DNA of 64,000 nucleotides from Orbicella faveolata (Eukaryota; Cnidaria; Anthozoa; Scleractinia; Merulinidae): contig NW_018149735.1 in assembly GCF_002042975.1 (NCBI RefSeq), positions 499,264 to 563,263 of the forward strand, read 5' to 3'. The position numbers and the translations under genes were made by a program. Under the pieces are notes generated by a model. The model worked only from the letters and a program-made list of their open reading frames with translations, searched no databases and was not told the origin of the DNA. This document shows, piece by piece, positions 10,905 to 21,170 of the stretch. Within the stretch, counting starts at the first letter, position 1; every line of letters begins with the position of its first letter.

Positions 10905-13900
10905 TGTACTGAGGGTGTTCCACTGATGTTATAAATGAAGAAATCGCCGCAGCTTTGCACTTGGATATTGATGGACCAAGTACAACAGTTTGAATTCCAA
11001 TTAAAGCAGACCTGCCTGGTGACTTGACCCTCTGCAACTGTAGGATGAGCACCGTTTAACCAGCCGGTGGAATCGGTCCCACAGTGATGTATAGACACGC
11101 AGGTGGTAGCCATTTTAGTTCCTGCGTCTCCTTGGAAACGAAACCAACCTGGCCCGAGTGTGCTACCACAAGTCAACGGTACTGCACCGGATGTGTTTTT
11201 CCTGTCTCCATTTGTCAAGTTTTGATAGTTCTGACATTCTAGCAAAAAGAAATTTGTGTTGTTACGTATAGTTGCACTCTAGGATTTTAGGGGTTATCGT
11301 GAAGTCTTAAGACATTTGGAGCCTACTCATAGCCACCCCTACCTCAGCAGTTTAGATTTTAAGGGAATCTTGGTTGAACAACAGTTCTGTTCAAATCACA
11401 AGTTAGTGTGTGTGTTTAACTGTTTCAGCGATTTTCAGTCGATAATTCTTTGCCTGTTTTGAATGCTGGCGTTTTGCCTCTGCTATTTCAGTTTAGTTTT
11501 TCAAATTTCTCCCGCGCCACCATTTTTAGTTTTGCACTGCTTGATGGGAAATTAAGAAGTCACATCGTGGTTGGACTTTTTCTAAATACAGCGTTGCGTG
11601 AATCTAGAGATATAAAAGTGCTTCTAATCGTTTATAATTCATATTTCAGATGAGTATGTACAACGAAAAATCATCTCCTGTAGAAACCATATTGAGATCT
11701 CTGACGGAGCAGTGACGTCATAAATTACCATGAATTAAACATGGCGACGCCCAGGCGCTTTAAACTGAACACCAAAACTTCGTATTCGAGCCACTTACAG
11801 AGATATCAAGTTAAAACCCCAGGATCAGTTAAAAATAACCATTAGGTATACTTTGGAACTTGACCTGCTTTTCATCCAAGATTTCCTTTAACACATATAG
11901 CGAGTAATACAAGAAGAATTTTATTGCTTGGATAATCACTAAAAATCTTAAAAGTTCGAAAATTTAAGGCGGCTCTGACCCCTCCTTAACCAGTACTGTC
12001 CACTACAAGTGCCATTACTTACCTTGAGACAAACAACTGGTTTTGCCATCTCCTGTGTAACCATGGTTACAGGTACAATTGTACGATCCAGCTGTATTTG
12101 AACATGTAGCTCTACCGCTGATGCAGCCGTTAGCACCGCTGGCGCACTCATCTATATCTGCAAAAAGGAAAGACGGTGGATGATAAATATCTGAAATAAC
12201 TTAATCACTCAGCCGAATGCATGTATAAAGCTAAGGTTCCGGGGCAGTCATTCGTTTACTCTTCAGACCCCTATATTTTTTTTTTTTTTTTTTTTTTTGG
12301 TGGAGCTGTATATCGGCAAAAATACCTCAATAAAAAGAGTCAGCGACACAGTTGCATAAATTTCAAACCAATGTCAACTCCTGATTACAGGTACTCTTTT
12401 TTGAATGTTAATACTACTAGAGAGTCTTCAAAAAAATTGTACACAGTCTATAAATGTTGTCTTTTACCTCAGTTTTAAATTGAGGCCGGGTGCAAAATTT
12501 GCCATATGCATGAAAAGGGTTTAGTTAGTCTCAAAAAAAGTCATACTTAGTTTGGAATAGTAAGCACACCGTTATAGGCCAGAAAAGAAACGATTACTGA
12601 GATTCACAATTATTGTACGTTATTCAAGAAAATAAGGGAAAATGTTTTTACCAGAACACCTGAATCCATCCCCAGAGAAACCAGTTTTGCAGGCACAAAT
12701 AAATGAACCAATGATGTTGATACACTCGGCATTGATGTCACAGACAGGAACAGAAGCATTGCACTCGTCTACGTCTAAACAAAAGGTTGAAAAAATATCA
12801 TGGAATATCGATCACTGACAGAACCATTGGGCGAGTCACGTGAATCCACTGTTGATCCTTCTTAAAATAAAATAAAACAAAAGGAAGGCAGGATTTCACC
12901 TGGCGTAATGCTTGTTTCTATAGAATTGTAATTGTTATTCCTGCTCGTGAATCCTTCTTCACACCGAACAAGAAAATTAAATTACTCAGATGGATATCGC
13001 ACGTTAAGACCGAACTTTAAGTTACAGCCTCGTTGTCTCTGGTTCTTAAAATAATTCTTGCTTGAAGAACGACGTAACGTTGAAACGAACAAGAACGGTT
13101 TGGATTACTCGCAGTCAACTATAATGGACCAGGAAATATGAAATTGTACGCAAAAGTTTGATGTAGCGCGCGATGTTGCACTTATCGCAATAATATAGCG
13201 GGAAGGGATACTTGTTGAAAGAATTAACGTCTAAAAAGTTTACCTTCCGTAGACATGTTACATGGAGCCAAGACTACCTCGCCAGGTTTAATTGAATTGA
13301 ACCAGTAATTACCGCTGACTGCATCTTCTCCTTCACTCGCCCTGATCTCGGCGCACGATTCAGCTGGCAACTCCGCGATGGATCCAAGTGCAACTGAAAG
13401 AAAACAAAGGTTGTTGTTTCAGCGCTCCGATCTCATAACGAAACATTACAATGTTTTTCAGTCAGGTTTCTTGAAAAACCAACCGGCGAGCTCTGTCGAC
13501 AGTCATCGGAATGCTGAGTAATCCTCGACATGTTTGTATGAGAAATGAATAAACCCTTTGCACAAATGGCGCCTACATTTGAATAACACTACCTTGTACA
13601 TCCTTAACCGCGTACGTACGTTTCCAAACAAAGGATTTTTACTTAAATGTGAGGCGTAAGATGTACAACTATTGTGTTTGCGCCATTATGTAAAGGGTTT
13701 ATGCTCTTCTAACAAAAGATAGAGCTTGACGCTGAAGTTACCTCTTTTACTCAGTCGTTTGAGATACACCCGTTCGCTGTCCGCAACAAAATCCCCAGGT
13801 CTGGCCTCTTTGGTGCGGTCGTTCAGTTCACATATGCCTCGGGTGATGACGTAGTTGAAGCTTTGACATCTGACGTGATCGTTACACTTGTCTACACACT

Positions 13901-14054
13901 TAAGCCAGTTTGTGGTCGTCGTCTCCATGAAGGTGTGTCCTTTCAGCATCCTACCGCGGATGGAATATTCGCTTCTACACCGTCCAGGGTCAAGCTTACA
14001 AAATACCCGGCATATCATGATTGCAAGTAGTGTGATGGCCAGATTTAGATTCAT
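10871..14054 (-). CDS. Secreted PAN / EGF-CA / EGF-CA / D8C protein, gene 2 (complete, 362 aa)
   Basis: Five exons (13742-14054, 13244-13393, 12652-12774, 12023-12157, 10871-11238) sum to 1089 nt, an exact 363 codons including the stop, with phase-1 introns throughout. Residues 1-19 are a signal peptide (MNLNLAITLLAIMICRVFC). Residues ~25-104 are a PAN/Apple domain, 105-154 a short fibrinogen-like SCAEI...CNMSTE module, 155-195 and 196-240 two EGF-CA domains (DVDEC, DIDEC). Residues 241-362 are a cysteine-rich D8C domain of the uromodulin/GP2/OIT3 kind: ECQNYQNL, GWFRFQGDAGTKM, HHCGTD, GWLNGAHP, VCFNW...CCTW, and a C-terminal LRYCGAD. No membrane anchor or ZP domain follows, so a secreted product is inferred. 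A TTTATT (AATAAA on the gene strand) at about 10723 is a plausible poly(A) signal. D8C proteins are extracellular and often mucosal or glycan-associated; the role here is unknown. Confidence 0.9.
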
Positions 14055-14193
14055 ACTCAAAGAGTATCTGAACGTGATAACAGAATAAATATTGTACATT
14101 GGAGTGTGAACCCTCAGAGGTGAACTTCATGTTGTTGTTTATAACCCATAAAAGGTCTTTTAATTTGTCTGTTTAAATTTTCCTTAAGCTTTT

Positions 14194-14348
14194 TTAACAA
14201 TAACTCCACGAGAGTGCCTTGGATATGGAATGATAGATAGCCAACGAGGCGCTACACACCATCACCTTATATCTAACAAGCGTGAGTGGAATAATTGTTT
14301 TTCGACAATTATTCCACCAGGTTGTCTTGGATATGGGATGATAGATCT
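14194..14348. repeat. Foldback-type repeat upstream of gene 2
   Basis: Contains two direct copies of a CTTGGATATGG(A/G)ATGATAGAT motif at ~14218 and ~14328, and an inverted AATAATTGTTTTTCGACAATTATT. It probably is a small DNA-element remnant. Confidence 0.45.
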
Positions 14349-14645
14349 GGCGCAGTGACCTTATGGTTAGTGCGCTCGTCTCCGGATCGAGCGGTCTGGG
14401 TTCTCCGCCCTGGCCGGGGACGTTGTGTTGTATTCTTGGGCAGGACACTTTACTCGCACAGTGCCTCTCTCTACCCAGGTGTATAAATGGGTACCGGCGA
14501 ATTTAATGCTGGGGGTAACCCCTGCGATGGAATAGCATCCCATTCAGGGGGGAGTAGAAATACTCCTAGTCGCTTCATGCTAAGGAAACCGGGATAAGCG
14601 CCGGCCTGGTGGGCCACTGGGCTCGTATGCATACTTTACCTTTAC
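14349..14645 (+). mobile_element. Nin-type tRNA-derived SINE
   Basis: The head is GGCGCAGTGACCTTATGG followed by GCGCTCGTCTCCGG, a degenerate B box and a linker with CAGTGCCTCTCTCTACCCAG. The tail has CATCCCATTCAGGGGGGAG, AAATACTCCTAGTCGCTTCA and GCGCCGGCCTGGTGGGCCAC, then CTTTACCTTTACCT. The tail resembles the conserved Nin domain of cnidarian SINEs, from memory. Confidence 0.75.
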
Positions 14646-14715
14646 CTAATACTAACTATTATCATACTTTAACATGGCAATATTTTTGATATATTATTGC
14701 GTTCACGTGAGATGA

Positions 14716-14925
14716 TAGGCTATGTTCGATATGTCAATACTCTAACATGACTCCGAGGCTTTGAGTCAAAATTGTAAATTTTTCAAGTTTCTTTTCATTT
14801 ATCTCTCTATTCCTAAAAGAGGCTTGGATATAAAGAAAACAACACCAAATATAAAAGATTGTCCTGAAAGCCCCGGAGGCATGCTAAAATACAAGAGATA
14901 TCGAACGTGGCCTATATATTAGTAG
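14716..14925. mobile_element. Foldback MITE, GGCCACGTTC family
   Basis: Arms ATGTTCGATATGTCAATACT...GACTCCGAGGCTTT and, inverted, GCCCCGGAGGC...GATATCGAACGTGGCCTAT, about 50 bp each, around an AT-rich core. It has diverged more than the copy at 18307. Confidence 0.65.
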
Positions 14926-15461
14926 TAGATTACCACAAGCAATTTAATCTTATGTAGCATTGTTTTTATATACACCTACATGTTCAAGAGGGAGACAAAT
15001 TCTCGACATTTTTGTTCTAAACAACATGCAATCCATGTTCGAGCCATTACGAACTTTACTTTACTGACTATTTTCGGGGAAGGCTTAGTTTTAAGCCCGT
15101 TGAATATGTTATCTTTTGTTTCGCAAATGCTGTAGAATTAAGCTAAAGCGATGTATCATAAAAAATACAATGGAAAATTGAAAACTACAAGCCACAGAGA
15201 ACTGTGTCAGTGCAATTAGCTGCATTTCTTATGTGCTCTTNGGAAAAAAATAATTTTTGATTTATCGAACTTAAAACGATATTTTTGTAACTAGTGCCCG
15301 TAGGGCTTCATTCTGGGCGAGTTTGAAGAAATTCGATTTTTTCGCTATTTCCAAGTCTAGTTGATATTTAGGCGAAGCTGCTCTTAACAATAAAGAATTA
15401 CTCACCTGCCCTAGTTTAATTTTAAATTAAACTAGAGCAGGTGAGTAATTTTTACTTCATG

Positions 15462-18043
15462 GAAAGGGAGACTGTGTCGTTTGAATGTTTTTTGAATCTT
15501 TTGTTTTTATCATATAAAATTTAGATCTAGTTTTGGAAAGCTGCATTTTGTTGCTAGTGACACCACTCATTCCATACACAGTTACACTTCAAAGCAGTGA
15601 AAAAGCTTCGCCTAATCAATGAGGCAAGAACCTTTAAAACAAGATCTCTTAATGTCCTTAATGAACAGTCCTGTCTCTGTGTTTCGGATTCTCTCACGAT
15701 AAATGTACCCATTAATTAATTTTATCTCGAATTAGTTGTCGTTCATGATAGTTCTATCATTGGCCGAACTTTCTTGAGGTAGCTGTTGACATTTAATTTA
15801 CTGAGGGCGTATGTTGTAGTAGGCATAAAGGGATCTTTGTTGACAGTATGTCCCACATTAGTATAAGCGAACGGTTTCTGATCAAGCTACAAAAATATCA
15901 TTTTCGAATATTGAAAGGGCATAACACGATTAACTTTCCCAAGAAATTTGACCCCTACGTATTTGATATTTTTTGTGCCTTGCGAGCCGTTTAACAACTC
16001 AAAATTTTTAAAAGAAGTATGCGCTCATAAGCGCTTTTGCCACCCAGAAATTTCGCAGTTTTTGAAAACCAATATCTCCTTTAATATTACAGCCAAAGAG
16101 CTGAAAATTGGACCAGTTTTTCTAGTTCATTAACTGTTTGGAGTCAATTTATATTTAACATGAGGTGCACCATACGCAAAGTCTTATGCTAATGAGGCAA
16201 AATACGAACAATGACGTCAGCCAAGATGGCCCTCTAATTTTTCTTTCCACGAGCCGGAGATCAATCTCGAGCCCAGAGTCTCCCGGCTCGGTCAGCGGTT
16301 GGGTCACCAAGAAGACGACGGTCACCGATCTGGGAGACTCTGGGGTCGAGACTGGCTGGAGAATGGAGACAGCAACGGAACACTTTTTCCAAATATTAAA
16401 ATGAAACTAAATGTCAGGGCTGCCTACCAAATCACAATTTAATACTTAGCTTTGTCCTGATTACAAGTCTTTCGAGTGTCCTCCACTTCAAGCAAGGCTG
16501 CAGCTAGGTTCGCGGAAGACATTATTTACGTTTCAGAAGACTAATAAATTCGTCAAACATTTTCGTGAGAATTTTGTGTGATTAGCATATTTATTCATTG
16601 ATTCGTGTTATCGAGTGATCTAGTGTCAGTTGTATTCGAGTTGTATTCGAGTCGTACGCTGTTTTCGAGTTGTATTCGAGTTGCATTTGCTTTGGTTGTC
16701 GCTCCGTCCGACCACTAGGTTTCTTTTAATGGGGGGTTAAGGAAACCGGCACCGGAGACCTAATTCTCTATGGTGGTATGATATTGGAAATGATATTTTC
16801 AGCATTCTCCACGAGATATTTTGTCAGAAAGTCAATCGCGATCAAGAGTAAAATGAGACAAATTTTTAGAACTTACAACAATATTTTCTTAACTTGATAC
16901 ACATATCTTTGCCTTACTGCACTAAACATGTATCGTTAGCTAACGAGATTAGTCTGTTTCGTGTTTAACCCTCGGACGTACAAGCTAACTCATACCCCCA
17001 ATGGGGGGGGGGGTTGATACAACCCCCCTCTGGGATTTCGTTCTGTTAGAGCATAGCGAAATAAATTTACATTAATTAATAATCCAATGGAGCGAAGAAA
17101 AACAAAACTAAGTCATTTTTGACTACTGGCAGCCGGTCTTTTTATCGAAAGGGTGCTCTCTTATATGGGCTATATAGGAGTGCGCGGCCCCAAAGGGTGT
17201 GCTTTTTCAGCCGTTTTCGTCATAAATAGGGTATCAATTTTGACATTATGCTTTTACAGGTCATAAATAGGGTAAGGAAAATCACAGATTTTGGTCACAA
17301 ATAGGGTAAGGGTTTTGGGAAGCAGGCCGCACATCCCCGCCCAATTTTCTGGGAGTGACCCCCGGATCTTTTCTTTGAAGGTCCGAGGTGTGTTTGCGAG
17401 CACGTCTGTATCGCGTCGATTCGCACTTCCTCCCTGAGATCTTTTAATTGCACTCCGATCTGAAAGTCTTTTGATTAAAAAACTGTCAAACGCAGTTAAG
17501 TTGACAGATTTTTTATCCCAAATAACTTAAAATACACTAATCCATATGAATTAATCCAATAATCTTGCATTCAACACGTGGATTCCTGATCACATATAAG
17601 TTTAATGGAATCTCTTGCTCCTCTTCGCCACTGTTCTTATTTGTTTGTCTCTTTTTGTACTATTAGACTCACAGTGCCATTTTATGCAGAAATAACTACT
17701 TGACGAAAAAGTTAAAAGAAATTACAAGTATTTAGAAGACTCTAGGACTGAAAACGTTAGCAACAGGGAAATTAAGAATGAATTTTTCAAGACGCACTTA
17801 AGGGAATATATATTTCGTAAATTGAATTGTCATTTAATGGTAGACTTTAATAGTAGACTTTATTGGAGAGGGTAACTTTTGACAGTCAAAACTGATAAAC
17901 TAATGGCCCTCGACATAAACGCAAAAGGAAATTAATTAAAATCACTATGTACAGCCTATAAATAGAGGAGTTTTGTTTGCAACCATCACTAGATTAAATA
18001 CTTGTTTCAGTCAGCGCCACAGTAGCGCAGATGACAAGGGTGT
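15462..18043. repeat. Spacer unit (copy 2), ending at the 100-N gap
   Basis: Collinear with 8322-10904 and ends within the D8C-exon sequence exactly at the gap. From about 16100 the match is nearly exact apart from a G-run length change at ~17000. Confidence 0.8.
18007..18043 (-). CDS. Last codons of a third PAN-EGF-D8C copy, cut by the assembly gap
   Basis: The 37 bases left of the N run are identical to the end of gene 2's D8C exon (HPCHLRYCGAD then stop). The 1.9 kb to the left also matches the DNA downstream of gene 2. The rest would lie in the 100-N gap, but what follows the gap shows no further exons. This is either a third tandem gene or a misplaced second copy of gene 2's 3' end. Confidence 0.6.
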
Positions 18044-18143
18044 NNNNNNNNNNNNNNNNNNNNNNNNNNNNNNNNNNNNNNNNNNNNNNNNNNNNNNNNN
18101 NNNNNNNNNNNNNNNNNNNNNNNNNNNNNNNNNNNNNNNNNNN
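18044..18143. other. Assembly gap of exactly 100 N
   Basis: A round 100 N is a conventional placeholder for a gap of unknown length. The left flank is a near-identical repeat of 10904 and leftward, so the order across this gap is uncertain. Confidence 0.95.
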
Positions 18144-18306
18144 ATAAGAAACAGTGAGATAACAAGAAACTCGATCAGTTGTTCTTAGATATCTGTTTGT
18201 GTTCATTCACAACTAAATTAAATTAGAGCCTGTATGTTTACATGGAAAGTAAAAGTTATTAAAAATTACGTCAAATGTTTCAACAATATAACAATTCATT
18301 TTGGCA

Positions 18307-18484
18307 ATAGGCCACGTTCAATAAATCAATATTCTAACATGGCTCCGAGGCTTTCGGGCCAAAATTGTAAATTTTTTAAGTTTCTTTTGTCTCTCAATTT
18401 CCAAGAAAACAGCACCAAATATAGAGGTTCGTCCTGAAAGCCTCGGAGCCATGTTAGAATATTGATATATTGAATGTGGCCTAT
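18307..18484. mobile_element. Foldback MITE, GGCCACGTTC family (best copy)
   Basis: Ends ATAGGCCACGTTCAATA and TATTGAATGTGGCCTAT; arms continue through TCTAACATGGCTCCGAGGCT. The TA at each edge would fit a Tc1/mariner-type duplication. Right half recurs at 19299-19365 in the contig overlap. Confidence 0.7.
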
Positions 18485-19290
18485 TAGCCACTTTAGAAAG
18501 GAGAGGAAATCTGGGGCGAGTAGAGACTTGTGGGACCTTGTTTAGTTTGTCAAGCTGTTCATAAAGACAATTTACGCATCCTTTTACAGTTCAGGATCAG
18601 ATGGCAGCGTAAAGTGTGTGTCACCTTCAGTGCAGTTCCAGTGCCATCCTGATGTTTGATGTTTGCCCCCATTAAAGGAACAAAATGCAATATGTCCGCC
18701 ACCGACTCACCAACACCTGTCGAACCGAACAACCAGACTAAGTTCCAGTTCCCCAACGAATGGAAATAGGAATACATATGCTGGCTAAGTGTTATTGTTC
18801 GTTTGTTTTGCTGTTTTTGTTTTGTTTTGTTTTTTTCTTTATTTTAAGTACAATCACTCCATCGAGGCGGCACACAAATTTCCGTATATTTTAGTTGGTT
18901 GAGAAACACTTTAACTTTAAGCCGAAGCAGGATAACTCTTTAGTGCGATTTAGAGATGGATGGCATGGTCGGATCAAATAATTTTCCTCGATATTTTGGT
19001 AGGGAGGGGTAACGGAGCTGGCTCTTCCGTGCGGTGAGTGGTACTTTCTATTAGATTTTCCATTTTCATGGAAAATCTGGCGGCAGATTCAATTACTTTG
19101 GCTAGACGTGGTGTAAAAATAGAAAATGGGCATCGGTTGACATGAAATGACTCAAAGCTCACGCACTACCTAGCGTTTATTTCCTATGAAATCTTGCTTT
19201 AGAAGCATAGCGTTGACTTTCCATTCATATCAGATAAGATCCAACGATGAGGTTCCAACTTATGGTTTTTTCAATCCCGCATCCCACCAC
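18418..19290. repeat. First copy of ~870-bp direct repeat ending at the N at 19298
   Basis: AAATATAGAGGTTCGTCCTGAAAGC through CCCACCACTA recurs at 19299-20161 with small differences, including a shortened T-run and a few substitutions. No gene was recognised; a 62-codon minus-strand ORF appears in both copies without support. Confidence 0.85.
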
Positions 19291-19298
19291 TAGCGATN

Positions 19299-20161
19299 AA
19301 ATATAGAAGTTTGTCCTGAAAGCCTCGGAGCCATGTTAGAATATTGATATATCGAACGTGGCCTATTAGCCACTTTAGAAAGGAGAGGAAATCTGGGGCG
19401 AGTAGACACTTGTGGGACCTTGTTTAGTTTGTCAAGCTGTTCATAAAGACAATTTGCGCATCCTTTTACAGTTCAGGATCAGATGGCAGCGTAAAGTGTG
19501 TGTCACCTTCAGTGCAGTTCCAGTGCCATCCTGATGTTTGATGTTTGCCCCCCATTAAAGGAACAAAATACAATATGTCCGCCACCGACTCACCAACACC
19601 TGTCGAACCGAACAACCAGAATAAGTTCCAGTTCCCCAACGAATGGAAATAGGAATACGTATGCTGGCTAAGTGTTATTGTTCGTTTGTTTTGCTGTTTT
19701 TGTTTTCTTTATTTTAAGTACAATCACTCCATCGAGGCGCCACACAAATTTCCGTATATTTTAGTTGGTTGGGAAATACTTTAACTTTAGGCCGAAGCAG
19801 GACAACTCTTGAGTGCGATTTAGAGATGGATGGCATGGTCGGATCAAATAATTTTCCTCGATATTTTGGTAGGGAGGGGTAACGGAGCTGGCTCTTCCGT
19901 GCGGTGAGTGGTACTTTCTATTAGATTTTCCATTTTCATGGAAAATCTGGCGGCAGATTCAATTACTTTGGCTAGACGTGGTGTAAAAATAGAAAATGGG
20001 CATCGGTTGACATGAAATGACTCAAAGCTCACGCACTACCTAGCGTTTATTTCCTATGAAATCTTGCTTTAGAAGCATAGCGTTGACTTTCCATTCATAT
20101 CAGATAAGATCCAACGATGAGGTTCCAACTTATGGTTTTTTCAATCCCGCATCCCACCACT
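19299..20161. repeat. Second copy of ~870-bp direct repeat
   Basis: Begins directly after the N at 19298 and continues on its right into unique sequence. Differences from copy 1 are at allelic level. Confidence 0.85.
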
Positions 20162-20405
20162 ATTTTTGGCTCAATCTCGCCCCAGTCAGTTATGCCGATC
20201 CCGCCTGGTCAGAGTCGCAGTTCTCCGTGAAACGTCCGTAACCTGTTTTTCATCCCGCATCCTGCCGTCAATTTTTAAACTATCCCGCAAATGAGAAACT
20301 TCCGCTTGCGCCGAAATAATTTTAACCCGTATCCCGTTATTAAAAGCCCTGTCAACCCGTATCCCGCCTTCAGTTTACTCTTATCCCGCATCCCGCGAAA
20401 CCTAT
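20145..20405. repeat. Cluster of ATCCCGC motifs
   Basis: The motif ATCCCGC or close variants (CCCGTATCCCG, CATCCCGC, TATCCCGCA) occur at least nine times in 260 bp at irregular spacing of roughly 12-50 bp, all in one orientation. It is not a clean tandem repeat. Nothing known matches. Confidence 0.55.
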
Positions 20406-20500
20406 GTTGGGGCCTCAACGATGTCCAGTAACCAGTATTGAAATACAAGCACTTGCCAGAGCATAGGGACAAAAACCATTCTGTATTAAATTAAGGGAAG

Positions 20501-20798
20501 GGTAGGGTTAAGTCTACATATGAGCCAAGTGGCCCATCAGGCCGGAGCTTATGCTGGTTTCTGAAGCATGAAGCGACTAGGAGTATTTCTACTCCCCCCT
20601 GGATGGGATGCTATTCCATCGAAGGGATACCTACCAGCATTAAATTCGCCGGTACCCATTCATACACCTGGGTGGAGAGAGGCACTGTGAGAGTAAAATG
20701 TCTTGCCCAAGAACACAACACAATGTCCCCAGCCAGGGCTTGAACCCAGACCACTCGATCCGGAGTCGAGCGCACTAGCCATGAGGCCACCGCGCCTG
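20501..20798 (-). mobile_element. Nin-type tRNA-derived SINE
   Basis: Inverted full-length copy: AGCCAAGTGGCCCATCAGGC at the left (tail), GAGCGCACTAGCCATGAGGC near the right (head). It differs from the other copies by scattered substitutions. Confidence 0.75.
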
Positions 20799-21170
20799 TA
20801 TTAAGGAAACTCTTTTAACTCGCCTGTCTCAATACGCAACGAGTTTATTGTCATCATAAGCAATCTTCCCTACAAACTACTCGTATAATGACCGATATTC
20901 TTAAACCTAAACAAATGTTCCTAGCCAGCTGTGAACTCCACACGAGTTATTGTAATATTTATCTTTTTACAGGCATTCCGGTTGAAGCTTTGCTTTGCAT
21001 AAAAACAAAATACAAATACAAAGAAAAATATTTATTTAATAAAATAAAAATATAAGAACAACAGTACAATACTGTCCCACTTAAATTTTGAGATGCAATG
21101 TCATCTTGATTTACAAGTGATAAAACGTCTCCTGCGGTGAAAAATATACAGTCAGGACTTCTTGCCAAAA

